Under the pieces are notes generated by a model. That model was not told where the DNA came from. It did no database searches and saw nothing but the letters and a program-made list of their open reading frames with translations. Below are positions 18,874-29,532 of a DNA stretch of 52,528 nt, piece after piece. The stretch lies in contig MTSL01000179.1 of assembly GCA_002794465.1 (NCBI GenBank), positions 5,205 to 57,732 on the forward strand, in the 5' to 3' direction. How positions within the stretch are numbered: position 1 is the first letter of the stretch; each line of letters begins with the position of its first letter. Origin of the DNA: Paramicrosporidium saccamoebae (taxonomy: Eukaryota; Rozellomycota). Position numbers and translations under genes: made by a program.

Positions 18874-19493
18874 TTGTGCAAGCGTTGGCTCGCAGGGGTT
18901 CTCTTTTATATCTTGCTGACAACGTGGCCGTGGCATCTTGGCCTCGCCACTTGGCCACATGATGAAACTTTATTGGCTGACGCTACGGGAGATGACAACG
19001 AGGTCATGCTACTGGTCAGGGAATCCTGTCTAATAGCATCACAGTGATAGAATATATTAGTCAGGATATTTATAATGTCATAATAATTTACAAGATTTTT
19101 TCAAGTCGTGAGAATGGCAAAAACCTTGACTACGAGTCTGTGCTAGCTCGCACCAAAAAGCAGTGTCACGGGGTAGTTTTGTTGGACAAACGTGGACATT
19201 TGCAGCATTCAGTCGCACTGTGGTCAAGCGCCCTACTCTTAATAACATGATTGGATCTGGGCCATCATCCTAGGATAACTTGTAGATTTGTTCTACTTTT
19301 GTAGAAATTTACATCATATCATTTGCATTTTTCCTCATTATCGTCCTCTTTACATTTACATACTTGCCGAATCCTTGTGCCATGTAAACGTAAAAGAGTC
19401 TAACTTTTTAGAGATAAATGAGCTGGGAGCCTTTGCCTCAACGAGGCCATTTCTGTACTCGCATGCTGACTGGAACAGTCATAATTAATGTTC
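18874..19493. other. Spacer, nothing convincing
   Basis: About 600 AT-rich bases with only short ORFs of poor composition. One minus-strand path through this stretch could extend the small candidate gene at 19494-19700 by splicing, but the first intron would be 56 nt, unlike the others in the window. Confidence 0.35.
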
Positions 19494-19700
19494 CTATGGT
19501 GTTGGCATAGTGAACTGGTCCTGAAAGGCATGAGAATGACAATTATGGTGATAAATGATTTGCGAATCGCCTGTACCGCACTGGGTAAAAAGTCGACTCG
19601 CAATTGTCAAAAGTTCAGCCGCCTCTGGACCCTCGTAATCCCCTATATACTCTTCTGTATCTCGGATCTTCAGATCAGTCAAGCTGCACAATTGCCACAT
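19494..19700 (-). CDS. Possible small gene divergent from SKI2
   Basis: 68-residue frame starting at ATG 19700, only 32 bp from the SKI2 ATG, the spacing seen for other divergent pairs here. The first 40 residues look protein-like (DLKIRDTEEYIGDYEGPEAA, then ELLTIASRLFTQCG). The rest is His-rich and poor. A splice near residue 42 to an acceptor at about 19528 would replace the poor tail, so the 3' structure is unresolved. No family recognised. Confidence 0.3.
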   Translation of the reverse strand: MWQLCSLTDLKIRDTEEYIGDYEGPEAAELLTIASRLFTQCGTGDSQIIYHHNCHSHAFQDQFTMPTP

Positions 19701-19732
19701 GGTTAAAGATTAATGAAAGAAATCTTTTCATA

Positions 19733-22700
19733 ATGGAGGAACATTTGAAGAAACGCTTCTCTGACTGTACGTATGACGAGGCCACAGTAGATGTGCTGCC
19801 GATAATTCCAGGGAAAGATATAGAGATGATTTGGAATGAAAAGCTCAATGACTGGCCACCGTATAAATCGACTGAAAGCTGCATGGTATTAGAACCGCTC
19901 TTCGACCTCCTGACTGGGGAACTATACGATTTCAACGTCGAGGTAGCAGACGAAAAGGTGGTGAAGGAGGAGGATGGATTTCTGACTGTTCCACCAGGAC
20001 TGCCGAGGGGAATGATGTTTGAGAAGCCAGTGGGTTTTCGCGACCATGTCATCACATCATTGGCAAAGACGATTGGCGAAAAGCTGGCTCTTGAAGGCGC
20101 CGGTGAAGAGATTGGTGAAGAGACGTCCTCTAATGTTGAGGGGACGCCTTCTGCTGTTGACGAGCTGCTCCCCACTGTCACTGAGCTATTCACTCGCACA
20201 AAAAGGCCTAAAACTGAGGGTATGTGGGCCTATGCCTTGAATGCAAGCCATGTCCCTTTGGACTACGAGTCGGTGGTGGCCGAACCGGCATTTTCCTTTC
20301 CCTTTGAACTGGATGCATTCCAGAAACAGGCCGTTTATCATTTAGAACGCGGTGAATCAGTATTTGTGGCAGCGCACACTTCTGCTGGAAAGACGGTTGT
20401 CGCAGAGTATGCTATAGCCTTGGCAAGGCGACATATGACTAAAGCCATCTATACCTCACCCATAAAGGCGCTTTCTAACCAAAAGTTCCGCGATTTTCGA
20501 GAAACCTTTGACGAGGTTGGGTTATTGACAGGCGATGTACAGATCAATGCAGAGGCAAGTTGTGTAATAATGACAACAGAGATTCTTCGCTCGATGCTGT
20601 ATCGTGGCGCCGACATGATCAGCGACGTCGAGTTTGTCATTTTTGATGAAGTACACTATGTAAACGATCAAGAACGTGGTGTGGTCTGGGAAGAAGTAAT
20701 AATCATGCTACCGCCCCACGTCACCATTATCATGTTGTCAGCAACGATCCCCAACACGCTAGAATTTGCCGATTGGGTCGGAAGAACCAGGAAAAAGGAG
20801 ATATTCGTGATCAGCACTTTGAAACGGCCAGTGCCGTTGGAACATTATTTGTATGTGGACAAGGGAGAAGTGGTCAAGGTGGTGGACCAGACGAGAACAT
20901 TCCTTGAGCCAGGCTATAAAAAGGCGCTTCAGGTGCAAAAGGGAGACAAAAAACTGGCTTCAGGCGCGTCCCATGGAGGGCTGAATCGTGGATTCAAACA
21001 GGAAAAGAATCTCTGGACCGATATAGTGTACATGTTGAAGAAAAAGACTTTACTTCCAGCCGTCATGTTTACATTTTCAAAACGCAAATGCGAAGAAAAT
21101 GCAGACGGGATCATCAACTTGGATCTCCATTCAGCCTCAGAAAAGAGTGCGGTGCACGTGTTCTTGGAGGGATCAGTAAACAAGTTGAAAGCTGAAGATC
21201 GAACTCTTCCACAAATTAGCAGAATGCGAGAAATGCTTTCTCGAGGGATTGCTGTCCATCACAGCGGACTGTTGCCAATCATAAAGGAGGCGGTGGAGAT
21301 TCTCTTCTCAAGAGGACTAGTCAAGGTCCTATTTGCGACCGAGACATTTGCCATGGGTGTGAATATGCCAGCGAGGACGGTGGTCTTTTCCAGCATTAGG
21401 AAGCACGATGGAACTGGGTTTAGGACGCTGCTTCCCGGCGAGTATACGCAAATGGCAGGAAGGGCTGGACGACGTGGACTGGACGAGACTGGAACCGTCA
21501 TCATCACTTGTCCCGAAGAAGTTCCCGGGGAAGCGACGCTGAGGACAATGATCCTGGGTCAACCCACAAAACTGACTAGCCAGTTCCGATTGACGTACTC
21601 CATGCTACTCAATTTGCTAAGGGTGGAAGCGCTGCGGGTGGAAGAAATGATCAAAAGGAGTTTCAGCGAGAATACCAACCAAAGAGAACTGCCACAGGAC
21701 GAAAAGCAATTGGCAGAGAGTGAGAAATTATTGGAAAAGGCTGAAAATCTGAATTGTAGAATTTGTGAGGCAGACATGTCCGAGTTTTACTCCACCAGTA
21801 TGACTATCCTGGACAATGGGAGATTCATATTTGAAAAAATGTTGATGGACGTTAAAATGAGCAATAGACTTGCAGAACCAGGCAGGATTATAGTTGTCAA
21901 CAATGGACTGTTAAGGAATATCCCAGTAGTCGTGCTTAGACTGATACCGACACGGAACGGGCTATCGCTGTCCTGTTTGGCCCTTTGGAACGAGACTTGC
22001 ATGGGAGAGTTGCTCCCGTTGCCAACAAATATGATTACCTGGCCCGATACGGCAAGACCGCTACAGAGGGATACGTTCCAGTTTGGACCGTGTGAGATGG
22101 TAATGATTACAAGCTCAAAAATCAAAGTGCCATCTGATCTAGGGAATACTTCCCAGTATCGCGCCAAAGATCTTGATGAGATTCAAGATTATTTTATGGA
22201 ATGGCTCAAACAAGGTAAATCGAGGGAATTGGAAGAACTAGAGATTCCACATTTTAAATCGATAGATGTGGATGAGCGGAAATTGATTCGATCAGAGCTT
22301 TTAAAGACGCTTCCTCTTTTCTCGTGCCGGAAGTGTCCCGAATTGATGGATCATTATGAGATTTATCACCGACGACGACTGCTGACAGAGAGATTAGCTG
22401 AACTGCAATTCCGTCTTTCTGACAATAGTTTGGCCTTACTACCCGAATACCATGCGCGTCTGGCCCTACTCAAGACCCTCGGCTATGTGGACCAGGCTGG
22501 AAATGTGCAACTAAAGGGCAGGGTGGCCTGCGAGCTGAATACTGTAGATGAGCTAATCACGACCGAGTTGCTCTTTGATAATGCATTCTCCGCCCTGCAG
22601 CCTGCAGAAATTGTAGCGCTGCTCTCAGCCATGGTGTTTCAAGATCGTCATGCCAGCGAGCCAAAACTTGGCGGGGCGCTCCTTGACGGTTACACACGAC

Positions 22701-23017
22701 TCCAAACAATGGCCATACGTCTTTCCACTCAACAGATGGAACATGGCCTTCCCGGAGGCTTGGTAGAGAAGCTTCGGCCGGGTCTAATTGAAGTGGTATA
22801 TCAATGGGCCCTCGGCATCCGCTTCACTGCAATTACAGAACTGACTGATGTGTTGGAGGGGTCAATTGTGCGGTGTATTGTCCGCTTGGACGAGACGTGT
22901 AGAGAGATTCGTGGAGCTGCAAGGATCATGGGTGACACGTTGCTGTATAAAAAGATGGAAGAGGCGTCTATGCTTATCAAACGAGACATTTGTTTTGCCT
23001 CCAGTTTGTACATTTAA
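19733..23017 (+). CDS. SKI2: Ski2-type RNA helicase of the cytoplasmic Ski complex
   Basis: 1,094 residues from ATG 19733; the frame is open upstream but only from a TTG. Ski2 feeds mRNAs into the cytoplasmic exosome for 3'-5' decay and for nonsense-mediated and non-stop decay. Motif I AAHTSAGKT (about residue 214), motif II DEVH (about 304), SAT as LSATIPNT, motif VI QMAGRAGRRG (about 575), and a DSHCT C-terminal domain ending in helices around EIRGAARIMGD are all visible. DEVHYVND and the AIYTSPIKALSNQKFRDF block favour Ski2 over nuclear Mtr4, as does the N-terminal extension with a PPYKSTESC region. The insertion (arch) domain lies at about 680-850. Confidence 0.9.
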   Translation: MEEHLKKRFSDCTYDEATVDVLPIIPGKDIEMIWNEKLNDWPPYKSTESCMVLEPLFDLLTGELYDFNVEVADEKVVKEEDGFLTVPPGLPRGMMFEKPVGFRDHVITSLAKTIGEKLALEGAGEEIGEETSSNVEGTPSAVDELLPTVTELFTRTKRPKTEGMWAYALNASHVPLDYESVVAEPAFSFPFELDAFQKQAVYHLERGESVFVAAHTSAGKTVVAEYAIALARRHMTKAIYTSPIKALSNQKFRDFRETFDEVGLLTGDVQINAEASCVIMTTEILRSMLYRGADMISDVEFVIFDEVHYVNDQERGVVWEEVIIMLPPHVTIIMLSATIPNTLEFADWVGRTRKKEIFVISTLKRPVPLEHYLYVDKGEVVKVVDQTRTFLEPGYKKALQVQKGDKKLASGASHGGLNRGFKQEKNLWTDIVYMLKKKTLLPAVMFTFSKRKCEENADGIINLDLHSASEKSAVHVFLEGSVNKLKAEDRTLPQISRMREMLSRGIAVHHSGLLPIIKEAVEILFSRGLVKVLFATETFAMGVNMPARTVVFSSIRKHDGTGFRTLLPGEYTQMAGRAGRRGLDETGTVIITCPEEVPGEATLRTMILGQPTKLTSQFRLTYSMLLNLLRVEALRVEEMIKRSFSENTNQRELPQDEKQLAESEKLLEKAENLNCRICEADMSEFYSTSMTILDNGRFIFEKMLMDVKMSNRLAEPGRIIVVNNGLLRNIPVVVLRLIPTRNGLSLSCLALWNETCMGELLPLPTNMITWPDTARPLQRDTFQFGPCEMVMITSSKIKVPSDLGNTSQYRAKDLDEIQDYFMEWLKQGKSRELEELEIPHFKSIDVDERKLIRSELLKTLPLFSCRKCPELMDHYEIYHRRRLLTERLAELQFRLSDNSLALLPEYHARLALLKTLGYVDQAGNVQLKGRVACELNTVDELITTELLFDNAFSALQPAEIVALLSAMVFQDRHASEPKLGGALLDGYTRLQTMAIRLSTQQMEHGLPGGLVEKLRPGLIEVVYQWALGIRFTAITELTDVLEGSIVRCIVRLDETCREIRGAARIMGDTLLYKKMEEASMLIKRDICFASSLYI

Positions 23018-23326
23018 GCGCTCTGGCACTTGAAGATTGAGACATACACGTCATGTTTTGTGTAGTATGTTTATTAAATGTGACAACTATGAGATTTATA
23101 GTAACGATCAAGAGATTCTGATTCATGTGGGATGTGTAGTGGCAACCGAAGGGTCTTGATCCGTAATAAAGACATTGCGAGGTCGTCACTATGAATCTCA
23201 TGAGGAGTTAAAGACTCAAATCACTCGATTGCTACTATAAACCCCACATAAGGTCTCTCGATTGCTACTGCACTCGGTCGCTAATAGAAATCTCACGGTA
23301 GTAAGTTTATTAAAATGCGATGGATG
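23018..23326. other. Short spacer, convergent SKI2 and E2o genes
   Basis: Non-coding. A 13-bp direct repeat CTCGATTGCTACT occurs at 23224 and 23257. A minus-strand AATAAA just past the E2o stop (within TTTTAATAAACTT) is a probable poly(A) signal. Confidence 0.4.
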
Positions 23327-24637
23327 TTAGAGATCGAGGAGGAATCGCTGGGGATCCTCAAGGAGCTGCTTCATCCGCACCAAGAAGGAGACTGCCTCAC
23401 GTCCATCAATCAGCCGATGGTCATAGGTGAGAGCAACATACATCATCGGACGCACTTCTACCTTGCCCTCTACCACCACTGCTCGCTCTTTGATGGCATG
23501 CATTCCTAGGATTGCCGCTTGGGGCGCATTGAGGATGGGCGTGCCCATCAGAGAGCCAAAGACGCCTCCATTGGAAATGGTAAATGTACCACCGGCGAGC
23601 TCCTCCAGCGCAATCTTGTTATCACGAGCACGCTCTCCCAGTTCCTGGATGGTACGTTCCACCTCCATCATTGACATTCGCTCGCAGTTCCGTAGCACTG
23701 GCGTCAGCAATCCTTTAGGTGTCGCCACCGCCACCGAGATATCTACGTAATTGTGCATGACAATTTCCTTGCTTTCCATATCAAGACGCGCATTAACCAA
23801 CGGCAATTCCTGGAGGATAGAGGCAGCCGCCTTAACAAAGGGACTCATGAACCCGAATTTGACGCCATGCTTCTTAACAAAATCATCCTTGTAGCGGTTT
23901 CGCAGAGCGAGCAACGCGGACATGTCAATTTCGTTAAATGTGGTGAGGGAAGCAGCCGTGTTTTGAGATTCCTTCATACGCTCTGCAATGCGCAGACGCA
24001 TGCGAGAGAGCGGTTCACGGCGTTCCTCACGAGAAGAGGAGGCAGAATTCTCGGGCACAAAGAGGGAACGCAAGGGTTGTTTGGAGGGCTCACTCTTGCC
24101 CTCCTGGTCCAAAATAGTCTGCTGTGGGGGCGGTCTTAATGGCTCACTGGCCGTCTTTGTATTAGTGGGAGGAGTGGTTTTCTTTGCCGACTTGCTTTCC
24201 GTCTTAGTCTCAGTTTTAGTCTCTGGCTTAGTTTCTGCTTTGCTTGGTGCCGCCTGGTCTGGATCAATCTTGAATAAATCAGCGCCAACCTCGACAGTGT
24301 CTCCAGTCTTGGCAAGATGCGCCGTCAGTAGGCCCGCTTCTGGCGCATTAACGGGGATAGTGACCTTGTCGGTTTCAATATTGGCCACTGTTTCATCCTG
24401 CTTTACCCATTCTCCAACCTCTACCATTTTAGACCAGCCACCAAGTCTTACTCTTCTCCCACGAAGCCAATGTGCCCTGAGTAATAGAGTCGGCCATGAA
24501 GGGCGTCTTTATGACCTTGTCCGCTATCCATCAGTCTGATGCAGTGTAGTACCATATCCACGCAATGCACCCCATTCGCGCCATCCCCCGAAATGGACGA
24601 GACGTGCACTTTTACGAATTCCGCCAGCTAAAATCAT
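23327..24637 (-). CDS. KGD2: 2-oxoglutarate dehydrogenase E2, dihydrolipoyl succinyltransferase
   Basis: The E2 core of the mitochondrial 2-oxoglutarate dehydrogenase complex, transferring succinyl to CoA in the TCA cycle. Exons 24637-24553, 24523-24452 and 24420-23327 with introns of 29 and 31 nt; product 416 residues. Exon 1 supplies an Arg-rich presequence ([20 protein letters not shown]). Splicing creates the lipoyl domain [20 protein letters not shown]...[11 protein letters not shown] with the lipoylated lysine in IETDKVTI. A Lys/Thr/Glu/Pro-rich linker replaces an E3-binding domain, as usual in eukaryotic E2o. The catalytic domain ends with [14 protein letters not shown] (His/Asp of the active site). 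The start is 35 bp from the divergent otubain-like gene. This enzyme is lost in many microsporidia-like parasites, so it indicates working mitochondria. Confidence 0.94.
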
Positions 24638-24672
24638 CAAATACTCCGACAAATTAATTTGTTAACCTCGTT

Positions 24673-25443
24673 ATGCAGCGGCCGTCAGACGAGGACATTT
24701 TGGTGTTTGAGAACCAAATACGGGAGGAGCAGGTGAATGTGCATCCGTTGATTAGCGTGCCGCTCCCAATGAGCATTTTACAGGACGAGTATCAGGAGGG
24801 CAGCAACCCGAATTTTCTGGCAAAGATATCAGAACTGGACACGCAGTATCGCATGCTGAGGAAGACACGTGGTGATGGTAACTGCTTCTTCCGGGCGTTT
24901 AGTTTTGGACTCGTTGAGGCTATTTGGTCACTGACAGAGGAAAAGCGCAAACAGCACATTGCCATGTTGGAGGCAAACATTACAAAACTGCTGGAGGATG
25001 CCGGATTCGACCGTGTGGCCTATGAGGATTTCTACAGCGAGTTGTTTATCACTCTGCGGGAGAACGCCACTGCAGACTATCTTGCTACAGAATGGGAAAG
25101 TGCGCCCCATCGTTCTCACTCGTTGGTGGTGCTACTGCGATTGGTTGCCTCGGCCTATCTCCGTGCCCATAGTGTCGAGTACGAGCCCTTCTTGTGGGAG
25201 CTTGAGACTGGCATGACGACGTATTGTCAGAGGTTTGTAGAATGTCTGGGTGTGGAGAGCGATCAGATCCACATCATTGTATTGGGTAAGGCGCTGGGGG
25301 TGGATGTGCGAGTAGCATATCTGGATGGAGGGGAGGGACCTCTAAATACACTATACTTTAAAGCAGATGATGCAGAGGAGGCTGAAATTTGCATCAATGT
25401 CCTGTACCGGCCCGGCCATTATGACTTGCTCTATCTTCAATAA
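24673..25443 (+). CDS. Otubain-like deubiquitinase (OTU, peptidase C65)
   Basis: 256 residues, close to human OTUB1/OTUB2. The catalytic Cys loop TRGDGNCFFRAF gives D68 and C71; the C-terminal VLYRPGHYDLLYL gives H249. No signal peptide, so it acts inside the parasite cell, unlike the two USP-type proteins at 5.5-8.4 kb. Otubains favour Lys48-linked ubiquitin chains and can also block E2 enzymes. The stop TAA lies in AATAAA (CTT CAA TAA ACC). Confidence 0.9.
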   Translation: MQRPSDEDILVFENQIREEQVNVHPLISVPLPMSILQDEYQEGSNPNFLAKISELDTQYRMLRKTRGDGNCFFRAFSFGLVEAIWSLTEEKRKQHIAMLEANITKLLEDAGFDRVAYEDFYSELFITLRENATADYLATEWESAPHRSHSLVVLLRLVASAYLRAHSVEYEPFLWELETGMTTYCQRFVECLGVESDQIHIIVLGKALGVDVRVAYLDGGEGPLNTLYFKADDAEEAEICINVLYRPGHYDLLYLQ

Positions 25444-25473
25444 ACCATAATGTGCCCGTAAACCAACAAGGTT

Positions 25474-25720
25474 GTGACGTAGAGGTAGAGGTAGAGGATT
25501 GATTAGTTGGCTATGGGACATAGAGGCAGAGGATTGATTAGTTGGCCATGTGACGTAGAGGCAGAGGATTGATTAGTTGAGTATTTGAGTGCTAGAGTGG
25601 ATCGCTTTGCTGGGTATTTGAGGACAGTGGAATGTGTATCCATACTATTCTAGTATTAGCAGTGAATGGGTTTCCGTCTGACAAAGTCCGTGGTGTTATC
25701 ACCACTACTCGACAAGGGGA
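25474..25720 (+). repeat. Dispersed repeat family A, fullest copy
   Basis: Starts with three tandem units of 35-41 bp, each GTGACGTAGAGG...AGAGGATTGATTAGTTG, then a unique-looking segment with AGAGTGGATCGCTTTGCTGG, ATCCATACTATTCTAG and a closing GTTATCACCACTACTCGACA. The whole order recurs at 46879-47085. Confidence 0.7.
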
Positions 25721-25749
25721 TTAATGAAAAGAATTTCAACGAGCAAGAG

Positions 25750-25867
25750 TGTTTCTATCAAGACATACGGTACATAGACCATCATCCTCAATACACCAGA
25801 TTGTAGGATGGCTATCAGGATTATCCATAATAAGCAATTACTGTTCAACAGGCGTATATCTACATCT
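25750..25867 (+). repeat. Dispersed repeat family B, copy 3
   Basis: CATAGACCATCATCCTCAAT, CACCAGATTGTAGGATGGC and TTACTGTTCAACAGGCG in the same order as at 6846 and 6976. Confidence 0.6.
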
Positions 25868-25998
25868 GCCTGCATCCCTACTTTAAGAATGCATGTTCCC
25901 ATTCAAAGTGATCATTACAACTCGTTTCACTTTCAACAAGCCATTGTCCACAATTTAATAAAGCATAGTGCACGAAAAGAATATCATTTTATTTATTA

Positions 25999-28900
25999 AT
26001 GCATGGCTCGATTTTCGAGCTACTGCCAGCAGGGAGCATTGACCATGCAGTTGAGGCTCGTCTGACTAACAGTGAACTCTCTGACCTGGTCATTGTCCGT
26101 GGAAGTGTCCTCGAAGTCTACACAGTCCAGGACGGTCGTCTGTGCCTCCGGTCGCGTCACCCAATGGCATCCCGGGTGCTGGACGTGGAGCGAGTGACAG
26201 GTGCTGAATACGACCGTCTGCTACTTGCCTTTGCAAATGCCCACTTTTCTGTCGTTGAATATTGTCGAGAGTTGCTTGAATTTACCACTGTATCTCTGCA
26301 TAGCTTTACGGGCGAGACACAGGACCGACTAATGGAACGTCCTACAATGGCGCTGGGAGAGCGCAAGCTCATTTCCATTGACGGAGAGGGCCGATGTGCC
26401 CTTTTACGAATTTTAGATGGCCGTTTTGCCTTGCTACCAATGGGGCGACGGAGCATTGTACTCGGCTTCTCTGCCATTGATGAGAGACTGCGAAATGTGC
26501 TAGATGTGCGCTTCTTGCCAGGCTATTTGGAAACGACAATGGCCATTCTGTATGAGCCGACCATTACTTGGCCATATCGCTATCCCGTCCGACGAGATAC
26601 TGTTGCCCTGCTGATCGTTGTAGTGGACCTGCAAAAGGAGACGCCCGTCTTTACCAAATTGGCCTCCTACGAGGGATTGCCCTCGGAGGTGCGCAGCATG
26701 TGGACGCCTGATCCCCCGCTAAAGGGAATCTTCCTACCCGGAGCAAATTTGCTACTACATGTTGAACCGGGCCATCCTACAGTTGCAGGTATTGCGTTGA
26801 ATGCGTTTGCGACACAAACCACAAAGTTGCCTGGACTGAGGAAAGGTCCCGTGTACAAGACGACTTTTGCAGGGGCAGTTTTTGTGGAGACGGATGGGAA
26901 ACTGCTAATGACGGCCGATAATGGAGAGTTGATGCAATGTCAAGTTCAGCGTGATGGAGGAGGCCGAAGAATTGAGGTGATGCCTTTTAATGGAACACTA
27001 GTGGAGGGTGTAATCAACAAAGTGACAAAATTTGCCAAAGATTTGTTGCTAATAGTCCCTGTTCTTGGAGATGCTGTCGTGTTAAAGAGGGGCACCACGT
27101 CGTTGGAAGGAAATGCTACCATGATGGATGCCGCCGAAGATGATATTTATGGCGAATCTCTGGTGGAAAAGACTACTCTCGCCAGCCATGATAATACCGT
27201 GCTGGGCAAAATTCCCTGCATTGCTCCCATCAGTGACTTTTGTGTTGGTGGGGCAGTGGAAGACTATGAGATTGTGACGTGTTCCGCAGCCGGTCGGACA
27301 GGACAGGTGAACGTCTTTAAGAAGACGCTTCCCCTCACCCGGACAACCCTATTTCAGATTTCAAATTGCAAGACTGTGTTTCCTCTGGGTGATCTGTTTC
27401 TCGTCAGCGCCGAGACATCTTCCTTACTCCTTGGGCAGGCCAATGGAATGATGGAAAGGATTGCCGGCGCCATTGTAGATACAGAGGCTACTGTATTTGC
27501 TTGCAATACGCAATTTGGGGTATTGCAAGTCACAAATAGTCTGGTGAGATTGATGACAACGGATGCGTCAATGGTTATTGCTGATCTGACAATTAATGCA
27601 TTCAGTGCGCCCATTTCGGTTCAGTATTGTGATAGCGTGGTAATGATTCGTCACGAAGATTACTCATTGTCGCTATACCATCTCAGTGCACCCGGAACCC
27701 TTGCTGAGCTTTCCACTATGACGAACATATTATGCGCTGATCTATACCAAGATGATAATAATATTGTGTTACTGGCGATTATACCTAGAAATTCGGGCTG
27801 TCTGCGCATCATCCGTCTTCAGGACGGTGAGGTACTGTTTGAGAATAATTTATTTCCCTCCCTACCAGCCGTCCTCATCCGAGATGTCCCACTGGCGCAG
27901 GCCATGACAAATGATATTGACGCAATCTGCTTCTTGGACCATGGGAAGCTGATGTGTGTCAATTCGCGCGAGTGTGGAGTAATTTTGTATCGGAGGATGG
28001 CCAATTCCTTTGTCAAGCTCCCTCCGTCCCAATATGCGGCAATGTCACTTGCCGAAGAGGTGGTCTTGAGGAGAGTCCGAATTTCCAGTAAAGAGTGCAT
28101 TCTGGTTAGCAACAAATCCAATTCATGGATCATCTCACTGGGACTACTAAACTATCCGCGTATCCATCCAGTGCGACTGTCGACCAAGCTCGTCTCCATT
28201 TCCGCCACCGATTTTGGAATTTACGAACAAGGAGGAGCCTACTCACGAGTGGTTTTGGACGAAGCCTTTGAGATTGACTATGAATGTCCTTTTCGACGGA
28301 TATCTTTCGAGGACGAGGCAGTCAAAGCAATTGTATATCACGAGCCCTCGTCGACCTATTCGTTGATTTCAACCAAATTGACTCCATTTAGTCTGCCCAA
28401 AGACGACTACGCGCCAATTTCGGACAATGTAGACTTTGTCGTTCCGGTGGACGCCTTTGCCCCCGAAGGGAGTGCCTACAGCCTCAAGCTGTTGTCATCA
28501 CGGGCGTGGAAGGTGATTGATGAGTTTGCATTGAACGAGGATGAATATGGACTGTGTCTGGCCTCAGCCACTCTGGAGACTAAACAGACGACTAGTGGAC
28601 GTCAACCATTTGTAGTCTTGGGCACTTCCATTAACCGCGGCGAAGATCGACCCGCCCGAGGACGGATTGTGATTTTTGATGTAATTGAGATTGTACCGGA
28701 AGTGGATCGACCTGAAACGGATCGACGCTATAAACTGCTGGCAGATTGTGAAATGAAGGGACCGGCTACAGCAGTGTGTCATATGAACGGCTATCTTGTG
28801 GTCAGTATCGGCGCTAAAATTATTGTGCACTCATTTGAGGACAATGACTCGCTCACCGGAGTGGCGTTTGTCGACGTGGGAGTGTATGCAACGAATCTGG

Positions 28901-29532
28901 TGGCTCTCAAAAACTTTTTTGCTGTCGGAGACATTTGCAAGTCAATTTCGTTCCACGCGTTCCAAGAAAAGCCGCCAAAAGTGGTGACTTTGGCCCGAGA
29001 TTATGAGAATTGCATGGTGACAGCCCTGGAGTATTGCGTAGATGGAACGACAGGAAGATGCTGTATTGTGGCGGCTGATAATTTGGGCAATGTGCATTTG
29101 CTCAAATATGCCCCCACATCCATGGAGAGTGATGGCGGAATGTGTCTCGTTTTTCAGGGTACCTTCCGCACTAGTGAATCGATTGTCAAAATGCGCCGTA
29201 TTGCCACAGGCAACAGTCATGTTTGTTTATTGGCAGGTCGGAGTGGCCACATTAGAGCCATTCTGCCGCTCTCTGAGACGCTAACCCGGCGACTCCATTC
29301 ATTATTGCTCCGTCTTTCCGCCAGTATTCCCCACGGTGCAGGGATCCATCCGCGATCACTACCGGCGTCCCCGCTGGTTAATCGACCGCTGGGTCGGACC
29401 GCTCTGGTGGATGCCACTTCGGTGGGGGTTCTGAGGTGGCTGGAGCTGCCCCGGATGGCACGTGGCCATTTGCTAGCTACAATGGGCATTTCCAGTGTCA
29501 ATGCCGCCCTTGCCGAGGCCATTAACTTGTGA
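25999..29532 (+). CDS. CFT1: Cleavage and polyadenylation factor CPSF160/Cft1
   Basis: 1,177 residues, no introns. A member of the CPSF160/DDB1/SF3B3 three-beta-propeller family. CPSF-specific blocks are visible: LLLAFANAHFSVVEYCRELL near residue 75, FLPGYLETTMAILYEPTITW with VDLQKETPVFTKL near 175-215, and a C-terminal tail with GIHPRSLPASP. Cft1 scaffolds recognition of AAUAAA upstream of mRNA cleavage sites together with the WDR33 and CPSF30 counterparts. This is notable because many genes here put AATAAA across the stop codon. The preceding 525 bp carry repeat families A and B. Confidence 0.85.
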   Translation: MHGSIFELLPAGSIDHAVEARLTNSELSDLVIVRGSVLEVYTVQDGRLCLRSRHPMASRVLDVERVTGAEYDRLLLAFANAHFSVVEYCRELLEFTTVSLHSFTGETQDRLMERPTMALGERKLISIDGEGRCALLRILDGRFALLPMGRRSIVLGFSAIDERLRNVLDVRFLPGYLETTMAILYEPTITWPYRYPVRRDTVALLIVVVDLQKETPVFTKLASYEGLPSEVRSMWTPDPPLKGIFLPGANLLLHVEPGHPTVAGIALNAFATQTTKLPGLRKGPVYKTTFAGAVFVETDGKLLMTADNGELMQCQVQRDGGGRRIEVMPFNGTLVEGVINKVTKFAKDLLLIVPVLGDAVVLKRGTTSLEGNATMMDAAEDDIYGESLVEKTTLASHDNTVLGKIPCIAPISDFCVGGAVEDYEIVTCSAAGRTGQVNVFKKTLPLTRTTLFQISNCKTVFPLGDLFLVSAETSSLLLGQANGMMERIAGAIVDTEATVFACNTQFGVLQVTNSLVRLMTTDASMVIADLTINAFSAPISVQYCDSVVMIRHEDYSLSLYHLSAPGTLAELSTMTNILCADLYQDDNNIVLLAIIPRNSGCLRIIRLQDGEVLFENNLFPSLPAVLIRDVPLAQAMTNDIDAICFLDHGKLMCVNSRECGVILYRRMANSFVKLPPSQYAAMSLAEEVVLRRVRISSKECILVSNKSNSWIISLGLLNYPRIHPVRLSTKLVSISATDFGIYEQGGAYSRVVLDEAFEIDYECPFRRISFEDEAVKAIVYHEPSSTYSLISTKLTPFSLPKDDYAPISDNVDFVVPVDAFAPEGSAYSLKLLSSRAWKVIDEFALNEDEYGLCLASATLETKQTTSGRQPFVVLGTSINRGEDRPARGRIVIFDVIEIVPEVDRPETDRRYKLLADCEMKGPATAVCHMNGYLVVSIGAKIIVHSFEDNDSLTGVAFVDVGVYATNLVALKNFFAVGDICKSISFHAFQEKPPKVVTLARDYENCMVTALEYCVDGTTGRCCIVAADNLGNVHLLKYAPTSMESDGGMCLVFQGTFRTSESIVKMRRIATGNSHVCLLAGRSGHIRAILPLSETLTRRLHSLLLRLSASIPHGAGIHPRSLPASPLVNRPLGRTALVDATSVGVLRWLELPRMARGHLLATMGISSVNAALAEAINL

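Larger units (their letters stand above)
25444..25998. other. Repeat-rich spacer upstream of CFT1
   Basis: Non-coding. It contains family A (25474-25720) and family B (25750-25867) side by side, then about 130 bp of AT-rich sequence before the CFT1 start. No ORF of note. Confidence 0.5.

Noticed and set aside
19604-19732. Upstream extension of the SKI2 frame
   Set aside because: It starts at TTG, has no recognisable helicase sequence, and overlaps the divergent candidate gene start.
23224-23269. 13-bp direct repeat as a regulatory or CRISPR-like unit
   Set aside because: Only two copies, no consistent spacing with other motifs, and located between convergent genes.
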